64,000 nucleotides of DNA from Sebastes aleutianus. Its lineage: Eukaryota > Chordata > Actinopteri > Perciformes > Sebastidae. The stretch spans positions 16,851,444 through 16,915,443 of the forward strand of contig CAKAKS010000004.1 in NCBI GenBank assembly GCA_916700875.1, given 5' to 3'. Below the pieces are notes generated by a model. That model did no database searches, had not been told where the DNA came from, and saw nothing but the letters and a program-made list of their open reading frames with translations. Within the stretch, counting starts at the first letter, position 1. Each line of letters starts with the position of its first letter. Positions 1 through 11,992 of the stretch are shown piece by piece. Made by a program: the position numbers and the translations under genes.

Positions 1-679
1 CAGTTTGGGCTGTGAAATCCCTGTCAGTGCCCAGGGCTTAGACATTCTGATCTGCTTGGGAAAGCTGCTACACTAATAACTGGCATTCAACCGGAACGGT
101 CACATTGTCTCACTGTAAATGTTCTATTCATTTTTCATACTGTCTCGCTCCCTCCCATATCTTCTCCGACTGAAATCAGCAGCGAGAAGATCATCACATC
201 AGCTGCATAATCCCTCGTCTTTCCAATAGCAAATGGCTGCCAAAGAGGGTTGCTATTGAAAGAACAGTCAGACATTTTGGCGAACACTTTTGTTTTGCTG
301 TCAAACCAATAGATGAGAAAAAGGAAGTGTTTATCCCAGATAGCAAAAAAGACTGGAAGCTACAGTTCGCTTAGTTGTGGAAAAAGTAAAAAGAAAAAAC
401 TTCAAAAAACGGCAGCGCTGTCTTATTCATTTTATCTTGATATTTAAAAGATAATTATTTTAATATTTAGTATTTTTGTAGTTGTGACCATTGTTTCTAC
501 AGGTTGTGAAAAAAGGAGTCAAATGAGGCAATAAACACAAACAAACCCCTAATTTAACCAAAATATGGAAGAGAAAGGAAAGCTGAGCGGAATAATTATT
601 ACTTAAACTGTTGCATTAAAGACCTACTAACCTGGCTAAACTGTTGCTGAGGGGGAAAAAAATGGATACAGCATAGTAC
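1..679. other. Noncoding AT-rich DNA
   Basis: No exon, RNA gene or terminal-repeat element is recognisable. Frames on both strands are short and broken. The stretch is AT-rich with A-runs. Confidence 0.6.
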
Positions 680-682
680 GCA

Positions 683-977
683 ATATTTTGTGTGGCAATA
701 TTGTATTGATACATAAATGTCAAATATTGATCTTTTATAATATAAAATATTAACCTCTTAACAATTTGCCGAACCGCTGACAGGCCCAGTTGCTTTTCGG
801 TCTTTCAGACGCTGTAGCGGTCTCAGTCTTAAAGCTAGAGTGAAGGTGCTGGTATTATATGAAACTAGAAAACCTAAGGGATAAATTGATACCAACCGTA
901 ATCACAATAAGATCGTATCGTGACTTAAGTATTGTGATAATATCGTATCATGGGACCTCTGGTGATTCCCACCCCTT
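683..977. repeat. Composite remnant of two DNA-transposon families
   Basis: Positions 811-899 are an inverted, diverged match to 4439-4516 of the element at 3985. Both carry the stretch that reads TTCACTCTAGC beside the 'ATGATGCCAGTATCTTC' block in the other orientation. Positions 901-977 are dense in GTATCG/CGATA-type words and end in GATTCCCACCCCT, a terminal motif I recall from common fish non-autonomous elements. The left part (683-770) has similar TATTG/ATTGATAC words. One element therefore seems inserted in another. No target duplication was resolved. The in-window match is seen; the class is recall. Confidence 0.55.
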
Positions 978-2847
978 ATAAACTGTTGGTTTGTTTACAA
1001 CCAGTCTGATTGTCTGACCACTGTTTCTTGCCCTGTCGCTCTGTTTCCAGATAACAGCCTGGTGAAGTTATTATAACTCATAGAAAAGATGGCCAACGCC
1101 ACGAAGATAAATAATAAACTGGAATCATCCTTTTACATGTGTAAAAATAATAATGTCAAAGTCAGATATTGTGTGTGTTTTAGAAGCAAATGCATACCAA
1201 GCATCAAGCACATTTATCACACACAAAATGCTGTCTCATTATGGTTGTTAGGTTTGTAAGCTGCCGTACCTCTGCCTATCATGAACAAAGCCAAGGTAAT
1301 AGTGAACATATTGGGAGTTAGCTGCTAGCAAACACAATAGAAAATGGAAATAGTTATCTTATTTACTTGCTTAAAGGTATATTTTCCTCATTTTTGATGG
1401 AGCAGGGTTAACAGTTTCCTTTTGATTCTTAGTCTTCACACGTCATTCTCTTTAGACGTTGGGTCTGATCGCAAATATTCCAAAAACATTGGACTGTTCC
1501 TTTAAACCCTTTGGGCTATAAACCCACACATTTTGAAGATTTCACCATCAAATATTTGTACAGCTGTATACTGACAGATGCATAAGTTAACCAGCTACCA
1601 TCAAAATATCATTAACAATAATTGAAACTCTCTGTGGATCTGTGCCCTCTAGGTGTTGGGGCCGTCAGAGTCAGTTATGTAAAGGAGGACATGATGACAG
1701 TGGATGATGCGTGCGTGCGTGCGTGTGTGATAGTGTGTGTGAGAAAGGTGAGCGTGGTCGGTAGCTTGGACAGTTCGCGACCCAGCGGGGACATTGGCGC
1801 TCCGGCTGGGTAGGTAATGATATCAGATGCCACACTCCACAACAACAGGTGCCTTGGCACTGCCACCTTCTACCTCCACGCTGTGTCAATGACATCAACA
1901 CCGACCCACCGGTTAATTATAGATCACCAATCCCTCGCTCTTCACTGTTCAGCCATGAGAGGATCAGGAGGCTATGGGGGAGATGTTCTGTCGAAGCAGG
2001 TTGACAGGTTTGGTAAAGAACATGACACCACAAGTTGGCCTTTTTTTTTTTCTTTCCTACGTGAGCTTTTTTTTCGTGATAATGTCAAAATGTCGTGCAC
2101 CCACGGACGCTGTCATCTCAGTATCACAAGGACGATTTCCAACCATCCAACTATGTAATGCAAAGCTATTGGACTGCTAACAAACAGAGAAAAAAAATAG
2201 ATGACATCCTAATCATAGCTTCTAATTTTGATGCCATAGATGCAATAATACGATCCAAGGTGTCTTGATTTAGAAAACAATAGTAAGACTAAAATGCAGT
2301 GGAAATAAACTCTGAAACTCGTCCCCATTGCATCCTCACAGTCTGTGCATTTGGAGATCATTTGCCATGAAGACAGTAGAGTTGCAAGAAATGTGACTGA
2401 TATGTTTACATGTTGATGTCTGCTAATAAACTCCTGTTTTTCAGTCACTATTGCACCACTTTCCCCCCCTCCCTTTTTTCCATGAAGGACATATGATTTT
2501 TGTTGTCTTGTACCTCATATGCTCAGAAGCCTTGTGACTAATTCAGTAGAAGTGCTCAGCTCCGGGGTGGAGATTGGGAGCAGATTTAGGTGCAGCATTT
2601 GGATGACCATATGGAACTCTTTGTGGCGCCAAGAGACCATGCAGCTTGGAAACCTGATCACCATCTCCCTGGTGACAGCTGGAGCCTTTACACCATCAGA
2701 ACATTTGTAGACTTCTAATTTGTCATAACCACCTCCTGTGGCAAAGAAATATGCTGCAGAAATTAGGTAAGCAAAGTTTGGAATTTCTGGGCCGGAGCGA
2801 GATTTCGGGAGCGGGGCCAAGGGAGATAGCGAGGAGAGGGTTGGGAC
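978..2847. other. Noncoding DNA, no gene recognised
   Basis: The stretch holds a short GCGT/GT-rich tract near 1706-1742 and T-runs at 2040-2052. Open frames here are short, lack recognisable domains and have no convincing splice context. Confidence 0.55.
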
Positions 2848-3238
2848 TAGGGGTGGGCGGTGAATCGAATATACTCGGTGTATTTTGGCTCGTTCCACGT
2901 GGGATGTAGTAGATGACTCTATCGCGAACATGGAGAACAAATATTAATTGTCATGTCATTTTTCTTTAAGCCGCCGGCACCAGATTCGCTTTGGCGTTTT
3001 GCTTCTCCCTCTCACAGACACTCTCTCCTGGGCGAGTGCGTGTAGCGTATGAGCATGGGTGTGCATATGGGGCCTGAGTTTTTGTATCTGGTGGGAAGCA
3101 GGGAACAGAAAAAGAGCCTGGAGACAGAGAAAGAATTGAAGCGCCAAAGCGAATTGTGAGTATGTGTTGAGGTCGGAAACGGTGATGGAAGATGCCAGCC
3201 TCCACTTTGAAAAAGACGGTCAAACTACCCCCCACGTT
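2848..3238. repeat. Non-autonomous DNA transposon, probable
   Basis: It begins with TAGGGGTGGGCGGTG, a terminus typical of fish non-autonomous elements with sequence ending TAGGGGTGGG. The body (the ATCGAATATACTCGG and GCGCCAAAGCGAATTG regions) resembles a repeat I recall as frequent in fish. Blocks near 2985 and 3140 (ATTCGCTTTGGCG and CGCCAAAGCGAAT) are inverted copies of each other, so this part can fold back. The right boundary is approximate and no clear target duplication is visible. Confidence 0.5.
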
Positions 3239-3253
3239 GTTTTGTGGTACATG

Positions 3254-3279
3254 TACTAAGTGGTAAGAGCGCTGACTTC
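3254..3279 (+). repeat. tRNA-like A-box remnant
   Basis: The sequence reads TACTAAGTGGTAAGAGC followed by GCTGACTTC. This resembles the D-arm, A-box and anticodon-stem start of a tRNA (TAGCTCAGTGGTTAGAGC in canonical genes). No acceptor stem, B-box (GGTTCRANNCC) or cloverleaf follows. It is at most a decayed tRNA pseudogene or SINE head, and may be chance. Confidence 0.25.
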
Positions 3280-3299
3280 AAAATAAAAGTGACTTTCCG

Positions 3300-3984
3300 G
3301 TGAATGTGATAGGCAGTTTCACATTCATTCAATAAGTCAGTCAGTCTGTCAATAATAAATAAATAAAACAAAATGAATAAATATTAAATAATAAATTAAA
3401 TGGATGTTGTTGGTTTTTTAATTACCGTCTGCAAACTATTTCATTTTTTATTTTATTTTTTTATTGTTGAAGTAACGTGACAAAATAAAATACACAACGA
3501 CATATGTACATAGAAGACAGACCTTATGAACAGACATACAGAGAATATCATAACACAGTTATGATGATGTATGTAGAAATATGATACGAGTCTTGGAGAT
3601 TAGATTGGATTAAGTAGGGTATGTGTGGGCATGTGTGTGCATGTTTGGATGTTTGTGTGAGAGGCAGTGATATGTATCCGTGTTTAGTGATCCTGGACAG
3701 TTTGGTATGTGGAGTAAGGAGAAGGTACATAGTAGTAATGTTATAGTGGTAGTAAATATATGATGTAACAGCAATGCAAACTAATTTCAATTGTGTGAAT
3801 AATTGGTCAAATTTAATAATAAAGAATACATTTTTTTGAAGACCAATCTGACTTCAAAATGACAGTACGCCACCTCAGTGTTCAGATTAGTTTCCTAGAA
3901 TGATCATGCTGGTATGATAATATGCATCAAAGGGTTAAATCAAACAGTTCTGGTATTTTAGAGAAAATATGAAAATATCAAGAT
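3300..3984. other. Noncoding AT-rich DNA with AATAAA-like low complexity
   Basis: Positions 3350-3410 are a degenerate tract of AATAAA-like units and 3440-3465 is T-rich. No gene is seen. A GTGTGTGCATG-rich patch sits near 3620-3665. Confidence 0.55.
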
Positions 3985-4570
3985 TAGGGCTGTCAAACGA
4001 TTAGAATATTTAATAGGGAATAATCGCATGATTGTCCTAAATTAATCACGATTAATCGCACATTTTTTTATCTGTTCAAAATGTACCTTAAAGGGAGATT
4101 TGTCAAGTATTTAACACTTTTATCAACATGTGAGTGGGCAAATATGCTTGCTTTATGCAAATGTATGTATTTATAACTGTAAATCAATTAACAACACAAA
4201 ACAATGACAAATATTGTCCAGAAACCCTCACAGGTACTGCATTTAGCATAAAAAATATGCTCAAATAATAACATGGCAAACTGCAGCCCAACAGACAACA
4301 ACAGCTGTCAGTGTGTCAGTGTGCTGACTTGACTATGACATGCCCCAAATTACATGGGATTATCATAAAGTGAAAATAACCATGCCAGTTTTCCCTCTCC
4401 CAAATTTTGCATAAGTTTGGAGCGCTAGTATGACATGGTTGGTACCAGTGGATTCCTTTGGTTTTATAGTATCATATGATGCCAGTATCTTCACTCTAGC
4501 TTGGCTGCTACAACCTAAAAATCCCAAGTTGCATTAAAGAAATTAGTGGCGTTAAAACTAATTTGCATAG
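3985..4570 (+). repeat. hAT-like non-autonomous element with ATTAATCG motifs
   Basis: It starts TAGGGCTGTCAAACGATTA and continues with repeated ATTAATCG words, then a long unique body ending GGCGTTAAAACTAATTTGC. I recall this as a very common percomorph repeat whose right terminus is the complement of the left (TTTGACAGCCCTA). Here that right terminus is missing or decayed, so the copy is 3' truncated or internally deleted. It shares a body segment with 811-899 in inverse orientation. The body is noncoding. Confidence 0.7.
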
Positions 4571-6087
4571 TCTTAATTTATGCTTACATAATTCCCTCTT
4601 CCTATCTGATGAAGCGGTGATCTTGGTTCAAATTAAGGGTCTTTTTTACACTGCACAGGACAAGAAAAAAATATTGTGAAGAGCATGCTGTATATGTGCA
4701 ACTACACGTTGGCATTTTTGTCATGTCTCTGGCATGCAGACAGAGACTGCTCTCAGCGTCCTCTGGAGGTATGAGAGGGGCCGTCCTTGCTCCTGTCCAG
4801 TCATAATTTCGTGCGTGCATGAGTGTGTTTCTGTGTCTGTGTATGCAGGTCATGTTCATGTACCGCTGCACCTAGTGGTTGTCAGTCAAGCACAAGCTCT
4901 CACTCCCTGAAGTCCCTGAAGAGAGCTGCTGGTTATAGTAGATTGTCAGTAAATATATCCCATTAATATTTCATGGAACTGTTTTTTTTTGTTGCGGCTT
5001 TTTCTCGGCGCACCTTGTTGTTTCTCCCCATTTGTCTGAATGGACCATGTACCTTATGCTCATCAACCAGAAAATACCCCACCCTCCCTCCCGTCATCCT
5101 CCATCTCCAGTGTGTAAAGTGTTTTCTGCCTGAAGGCACAATTCTCTTGTCATTGTTGTACACTCAGAGCCTTGTTGTGGTGTGATGTAATTGTTTTGCT
5201 CGGAGACCTTTCACGTTGCTTGCCGAAAACAAAGGAGGGATTCGTGGTCTTTACAACTCTAAACCTTTTTAAACTCACAGTTAGAGAGCTTAAACCCATG
5301 ATTGTTTAGCTAACAAATTAATGACTCTCTAACAAAAGGCTCACAGCAACAGAACAGTAATTACTTGAATACAACTCGCGTATCAGCGGTCAAATTGGTG
5401 TTGTGGGCCTGTAACGCCGGGAATTAAAAAGAGACTCAAATTTTCACTGTACTTACAAGAGCTCTGGGAAAGGCTTGTAGGCTAGTATTTTCAAGTGAGA
5501 AAGTGTTTTTTGTTGCACGGTGGTAATGCTCTCTAATGCTGATGGTTGACTCTCTGCAGGCAGCCTTACAATTCTCAGGTGGGCCTTGCTAAAGCATGAG
5601 CTCAATTAAGTGGATATGGCTTCGAGATTTTTAAAGTGCGTCACAGCATACAAGCCGCTGGTCTACCGTGACATTACTAGGTTGTTAAGTGTTCTTTAGC
5701 GGATTACAGCAGGCTTTGGCATGTTTCTGACAAAGCAGAATGGGGCCATCAAACCCAGTTGGCCTGATAGTGGACGGAGAAGTGATAGATTCTGTTTCTG
5801 TTAATTTGGTTCAAGCTGGCTCCTCTGGGAGAACAGCAGCAGACAGAGAAATGTCCAAGTGGGCATCAGGGATGGTTTTAAAAGACAATAGATGGGAAGC
5901 CAGGCGTTAGGAAGCATTAAAAAGGAAGCTGTGGGGTTGTGTTTGGTCCACAGTGGGTGTGACAGAAACTGTTCCACATATAAAGCCTCAAGGCCCATTA
6001 CTGTACATCTGTAAGGCACATTTTGCCAAGAAAGAGACAGCTGTGTTCATGTGAGAAAATGTCTTTTTCTACATCAATGAAAATAAT
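4571..6087. other. Noncoding DNA, nothing recognised
   Basis: The stretch contains no supported exon or repeat boundary. Open frames are under 80 codons, in both directions, without recognisable domains. Confidence 0.55.
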
Positions 6088-7050
6088 GAGGATGCACTGA
6101 TCTGCATCAGTATACCGGCAAATACTGACCTTATAAAGAGGTAACCAATTCACATAAAATGCAATTTCTTTGTCAGAATCATTACACAAATGAAGTGTTT
6201 CTGCTATGAGTTAAATTCATTCAGTTCTGTGGCTGCCAACTCAGTTTTTAGTGCCACAGCTATCACTGGTCTCATGGTACCTTGCATAATCCACCCAGTG
6301 AGGTTTAGATTTTAAAAGGGATAGTTTGAAGTGGGGATGTATGAGGTGATATCATAGTCAGTGTATTACCTACAGTAGATGATGGTCAGCACGCCCCCAG
6401 CTTGGAGAAACAGACATGAGTACCGGCACGGAACCAAAGCAATGTACTGCTGTGGACGGGGCCGGCATTAAAACATATTTTAGCCTAAAAAGGCCTACCT
6501 AAAAAAAGAAAAATATCAATTTATGTGTATGCTATATTTAGAATTTTTTCGCCGGTTTATCTTGCCGTCAGACAGCCCTTTCCGATGGGGAACTGAAGTT
6601 GTTGTATCCATCTATGCTCTCGCCAAAGCCACCAGACTCCATTGAAAAAACAATTTGATTTTAACTAGCAGAACATGGAGGATAGTTTGTTTGTGCGATT
6701 GTGTGACTTTGGTGAATCCGAACTAACCAAAGTCACACAATAACACAAACAAACTAACCGATAGCGGAAGCGGTAGACCAGCAACTCCTGTGTTCTGTGA
6801 GGTAAAATTACTGATGTTTTCAATGGAGTCTGGTTGCTTTGGCGCGAGCATAAATAACGGCTTCAGTTCCACGTTCGAAACATAGATTGTGTAGCTAAAT
6901 AGCTAAATAGCTAAATATAGCGTACACTTAAATTGAACTATCCCTTTAAATTTGGGAAGAAGAAAGCACCGGTGTCAGATTGGTACTCATATCGGCAAAT
7001 ATTCTGACTTGAGATATCGGAAGAGAAAAAATTGGTTTGATGCATCCCTA
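6088..7050. repeat. Element with AGGGATGCA-type ends, interrupted by a second element
   Basis: The left end reads AGGATGCACTGAT and the right end reads TGATGCATCCCT, complementary in the GGATGCA core. Flanking inner words are also inverted copies: ACCGGCAAATACTGACC on the left and GGCAAATATTCTGACTTG near 6993 lie in related termini. These features fit the large class of fish non-autonomous elements ending TAGGGATGCA. Most of the interior is a different inverted-repeat element (6316-6947), so this is a nested insertion. No target duplication was resolved. Confidence 0.5.
6315..6947. repeat. Inverted-repeat element with AAAGGGATAG ends and internal hairpin
   Basis: Its ends are AAAGGGATAGTTTGA (6315 on) and TTGAACTATCCCTTT (to 6947), an imperfect inverted repeat. 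Positions 6685-6757 contain a long fold-back: GTTTGTTTGTGCGATTGTGT pairs with the ACACAATAACACAAACAAAC copy downstream, around a short centre. Outer flanks also match inversely: ACTCCATTGAAAA near 6640 and TTTTCAATGGAGT near 6818. The structure is therefore largely palindromic. No coding capacity is seen. I recall it as a fish family; the class is not assigned. Confidence 0.6.
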
Positions 7051-7380
7051 CAAAAAAAGCTGATTTTGTTTTTTTTATTCTAATGGGTTTTTTTTCTGCA
7101 TTTGTTGGATGGTCATTGAAACAGGCAGTAAGCTGCAGCTGTGATTGTTACTTGTTTTATTTGTTCTCTGGTTTCTGAATAGAACCTGTCAAACAACCAA
7201 CAACCTTCAACCATTTCCTGACAAGAAAAAAGAAATCTTGTTCCATGTTAGCAGTCAGGCACAAAAGTCAGGGTGAGAGCAAAGAAGAGAATAAAAGGGA
7301 AAGAAAAGGGCCGGCTTTAGAAACGCTCAGCTTCAGTGGCAAGCTAGCTGGACTGTAACTTAGATATGTAGTTTGGAGAG

Positions 7381-7406
7381 TAAGAGAGAGAGAGAGAGGG
7401 AGAGGG
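7381..7406. repeat. (GA)n purine tract
   Basis: An AGAG-rich tract of about 26 bp produces an artefactual Arg/Glu-rich frame. Confidence 0.85.
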
Positions 7407-9066
7407 CTATGGATTTTAATCCGTCAGTCGATAAAGGTCAGTGCTCGAAAGGGCTTTATTCCTCAGCTCCACATCAAAGTGTAAATCCGCTGATTGCAGG
7501 CCCTGAATGGGAAGACAACAAGGCTCCATTTGTGGTCTGTTTCTATGGCTCAGTGTGTGTAAGACCCCGCGTGCGCGGACCCATAATACAGGGGGTTTCT
7601 ATCAGGGGCCCCCTAGATCAATGGGCCGCATGACCTTTGCATTGTGCTGCCAGCTTGGCCCGTGATGTCATGCCATCTATCCGGTGCTCCACTTAAAGGG
7701 GCGAAAGAAAAGCAAGGCAAAGTCCCACACCTTCCTCCCACTGAGCCACAGAAAAGACAAGCATGAAAGGCATCATCTGCAAATGTATCCACCTGAAACA
7801 GGATTTATTCCCCTCAAAACACACCTTCACAGATTAGGGGAGCTCTTTGAGAAGTGTGTAGGTGTTATAAATGAGATGCCCGCTGGTTTAAATGCTCCAT
7901 GTTACAACTGAATGTTATTGCTGAATCACTATTTGAATGCACGTTTTGCTGACGTTAACAAAAGTTGGCTGATTCAGATGAGCCCTACCACTTCTGGAGT
8001 GTTGTTCTGCATTGATCTACGGCTATTGAAATTAAACATGGCGCGGCAGAGACTCCGGGCCGAGAGACAAGAGAAGCCCTCTCATTGTTCCCAAGTGAAA
8101 GGTCCTCTTTATAGTGAGGAGAGACGATGGCAGCTGGTAGGTTCTTCCCTCTATAGAAGATAGAGCACTTTCACAGAGTTGTGGAGTGCATTTGAATGGA
8201 AATCTAAAGAGGTAGGCGTGAACCATTTGTTTTGCTATGTTTGTGTTTGCTGTCAACATGTCTGTCTGTGTTGTGGGGCGGCCCCTTTTTACTGCACAAA
8301 GTGGCTAACCCCCCACCCCCCCGCAACCCAACCCACACGACCCCACCAACTCTGCATCTCCCCCCAAAAACCCCAGACATAATCGCAGGGGAGGAAGAGT
8401 TGCCCCAAAAGAGAGAGTGCCGGAGCCATCTTTGTCATGGCGACAGATGTTGTAATTGCCAACTGATGGATCGCTTGTCAAGGACGTCATTAGGATTTTG
8501 GTGGCCGGGGCCCATTGGAAGAAGAGAAGGGGTTAAAAAGAAGGACTGGGAAAGGATGGAGCTGGCTGAGGCGGGAATGGATGGCAGACCAGGTCACATC
8601 TATCAGCCTTTTGACTGCAGCCATGGAGGTTAATAATGTGATTGGCCACGCGTTAGAGGAGACACCACCGAGGATAAAAGAGCCTCTGCTTCTGCCTCCT
8701 TGTGATGGCATGAAAAGTTTAAAGGATGGGGGCGTTTAAACAAAACACGCCTTTTATGTTTTCATTGTGCTGCAAGGAACGTATTTTGGATAAAAAAATA
8801 GAAAATATTAAAACCGCTATGTCTCCAACACTAGAGTTGCTTTCAATTGTGAGTGTGGTCTGAATGTATAAGATAGTGGGGCCCCCTCAGAGAGCAGGAC
8901 GAGGCGTCTGAGGGGCCCCGATCCTTGAGAGAGGCTCTATTCTCTGGTGGTGCATTCAAGGTCATTTAAGCAAGTGTCCCCACGTCCTACAAAGTGTCAC
9001 ACTACACCAAAGTAAATTGTCAGTTTGTTTATACGTGCCATTTGATTGTGTAAGGCACCCTCCAAC

Positions 9067-9108
9067 GCACACACACACACATACACCCACGCACACACAC
9101 ACACACAC
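9067..9108. repeat. (CA)n-rich microsatellite
   Basis: CA dinucleotides interrupted by TACACCCACG are seen; total about 42 bp. Confidence 0.9.
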
Positions 9109-9900
9109 CAAGAGCTCCCCAGAGGTCAATTAGTACAGACAAGGGGCTTTCAAACAAAGGGTGCTAGTGGCCCAGAGCAGCCAAGGGAACCACATAATTA
9201 ACAGTTATAAAGTACTTTACTCTGTTAATTTAATTAGTTAATCCTTTTATCAGTGATTCTTTGTTGAGGGGAGTCATTACAGGGCTCCTCTTCCAGTGTT
9301 AGGGCAGCGCGGCTGGTAATGGAGCTTCAGAAGTGATCTGATCCGCGATGGCTACAAAGACACTCAGTGCGCTGGGAGAATTACATCTGAAGTTTGTGGA
9401 CTCGCATGATAATGACATCAAGAAAATGTTTTTCCTCATTAACCCAGAGTCCTAGCCTCGGTAAAGTGTAGGGATGCTATGGCCAATCTGACGGTTTCAC
9501 TTTTGATTGTACAACCACTCAACAAGAAAAGAGACAGACATGTGCAGATCAAATGCATCTGAGCACATGAAATCACACGTTTCTGGTGTCTGATTAAATG
9601 GGGAATGTTTGAAGTCAAACGATCATTTTCATGTGCTGCCAAGTCTCATCCCTTTGTCCCGTTCTGGAAACACCACCCCCTCTCTGCCCCAAAACCCCAT
9701 ATCTGCCTTCGCACTCCGGAAATTATTCAAATGAGGCCGAGCTTCGCCATCACATTTATTTTACAGCACCACTTGAAGCGTTAAGAATAATGTGCATGTA
9801 ATCCTATGTGATGTAGCCGCACACGGTGTCACCTCTTTTTCAGGTGCGGCACCTTTTGAACATCAAATCTTTTTTTTTTTGTTGAAAATGTTTTAATAAT

Positions 9901-9962
9901 TAGCTCCGCCGCACCCCTGTCGGGCGGTGAACCCGGCACCCCCCGGGTTCAAGGGGGAGCTA
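9901..9962. other. GC-rich compound hairpin
   Basis: TAGCTCC at 9901 pairs perfectly with GGAGCTA ending at 9962. Nested inside, TGAACCCGG pairs perfectly with CCGGGTTCA across a 6-base loop CACCCC. The two stems enclose a short unpaired GC-rich stretch on the 5' side. The surrounding DNA is AT-rich (poly-T and TTTTAATAATTAG lie just upstream), so the composition changes sharply. The GGGTTCA words recall tRNA T-arms, but no full cloverleaf could be drawn. Function is unknown. Confidence 0.55.
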
Positions 9963-11023
9963 CTAGACAGACGCCCTCCGGCCCTCGCCTCGCTGTACTT
10001 ACACGAGCATTTAACTCGCACCTAAAGATAGAAAAACACAACCTCAGATCACTCAGAAATATGCACGGGGAAAAAAAAAAATCATCAACAGGCTCTGTGT
10101 GTGCCCGCCGTCACCCCCCATTCCATATTAAAGTGGTACACAAGGTCCTGCTGATTGCTACAAGCCTTACAGTCACAGCATAACACCATTACAGATGAAT
10201 GTGCTGGGCTGAAGATAGATTTCATAGCTGCTCCATGTAAATATTCTGGCACACAGTTTGGAACACCGTCATATTTGCTATGGTACGTTTTATTGACAAA
10301 ACACAAGCGGTGAATGAGTGTTGTAATGTGCAGTAGGATGATTCACTTATTTCTATTGCGTTTGTTTCTGTATCGAGGCTGTAATTGCTCTGGGATGTTT
10401 GGAGCGCAGCAGGTCAGTGCCAAGAAATCGAGTATAGAGTTTGCAATCAAACAAAAACTCCTCATCTGACCAGATGGCTGATTGTTTACTTCTGTGTGGA
10501 AAAAAGAACAACATATCTCTGATTGCAATCACTCTCAGCCATCGCCGGTTCATTAGGCAGAGTTGGGAAATCATGACGGTGTAGATGCGGAAACACCTGT
10601 TAGTTACTGTAAATGTTAATCTGGACCATGTGCATAATCTTCCCCGGCATGTCAAGATGAAGTCTGGAGACACGTCATTCTAACACGGGAGAATTAGCCC
10701 CTGGTTAATTAAATGCACCTGCTGAAGCATCCCTCAGCATCCTCCAGCACTTTAGCCTCGCTTTAACAAAATATACGAACGTCGCAGAAGAACCCCAAGA
10801 ATCTTCTGTTTTCCTTCAGCTACTCTCCCCTTTCGCCAGGATTCTCTGTAAATAATACACAATGACACAAACATAACTACTCACTGTTGGTACAAGACAG
10901 AGGTCTGAATTTTTAATAAAGCCGTGCCCACCTGAATGACACGAACCTTTAAAACCTGAATGTTTCATGTTCACTTTGTGGGAAAAGAAGGTTCAGGTCT
11001 TAAGAGTGGTGGAACGTAACTAA

Positions 11024-11304
11024 TAGTGTTGTCACGATACTGGAATCTCTAACGTCGATACAATACCTTGAAAAATATTGATATTCGATACCATTTTTGA
11101 TACCACAAAATTAAAAATTGACACAACATTAAGGACATCAAATCTTTGATTTTTATTAAAAGATAAATAGCAGTATGTCTGTGTGTCAACTTGCTGTCGG
11201 AGAAAGGTGAAGCGCAGCTGGTACCCGTGTATCGATACTGCAGAAAATGAGTATTGAAACCTTTTCAAATATTCTGTATCGATATGTATCGATACTTTAA
11301 CACT
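11024..11304. repeat. Short non-autonomous DNA transposon rich in ATCGATAC words
   Basis: It begins AGTGTTGTCACGATAC and ends GTATCGATACTTTAACACT. The terminal AGTGTT/AACACT and inner GATAC/GTATC words are inverted. This 281-bp structure resembles fish elements I recall that start AGTGTTGTCACGATACC. It is noncoding. Confidence 0.6.
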
Positions 11305-11710
11305 AGTAGCTAAAGTACTCAAGTACTGCACATTCAGTACATTTTAGAATACTTCATACTTCTCTACATTTCAGAAGGAATTCTTCTACTTTTTATTTAT
11401 TTTACAGCGATAGTTACTGGTTACCTTGCTGAATTTTATTTTACACACAATATGACACACTGTTACCTACCCAACAGTATATTAGGTAGTTGAAATTGGC
11501 TCTGGTTCAACCATCTACCACAGTGAAATGCTACCTCCACAATGCATCAATAATGCATCAACACTAATATACTAAACAGTAATATAACGATCAATGGGTC
11601 ATATGTCTGGATAAGAAATACTTTTACTTTTGATACTTTGAGTGCATTTTCCTGATAATACTTCAGTAGTTTTACTTAATTAATCGTAATGGGGATTTTT
11701 TTTTACTGCA

Positions 11711-11992
11711 GCTGCAACGATTAATCAATTAGTTGTCAACTATTAAATTAATCGCCAACTATTTGGATAATGGATTAATCAGTTAGAGTCATTTTTAAAG
11801 AGAAAAAAAAAGTCAAAAATCTCTGATTCCAGCTTCTTAAATGTGAATATTTTCTGGTTTCTTTACTTCTCAATGACAGTAAACTTATTTGAGTTGTGGA
11901 AAAACAAGGCATTTGTGGATGTCATTTTGGGCTTTGGGAAACACTGATCTAATCAATTAATCGACACATTAATTGACAATGAAAATAATCTT
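11711..11992 (+). repeat. hAT-like non-autonomous element (GCTGCAACGATTAATC family)
   Basis: It starts GCTGCAACGATTAATC, followed by ATTAGTTGTCAACTATT, a body with CTCTGATTCCAGCTTC, and a right end ATTAATTGACAATGAAAAT. The order matches a repeat I recall as abundant in teleosts (ends GGGCTGCAACGATTA). The terminal GGGCTGCA/TGCAGCCC bases are eroded on the right. It is noncoding. Confidence 0.65.

Larger units (their letters stand above)
7051..11023. other. Noncoding DNA with microsatellites and possible conserved patches
   Basis: There is a (GA)n tract at 7381-7406, a C-rich patch near 8310-8375, and (CA)n at 9067-9108. Positions 9195-9245 and 10695-10715 are dense in TTAATTA-type homeodomain-like words within otherwise non-repetitive sequence, as in many developmental enhancers. 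No exon was recognised. Conservation cannot be judged from one sequence. Confidence 0.5.
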
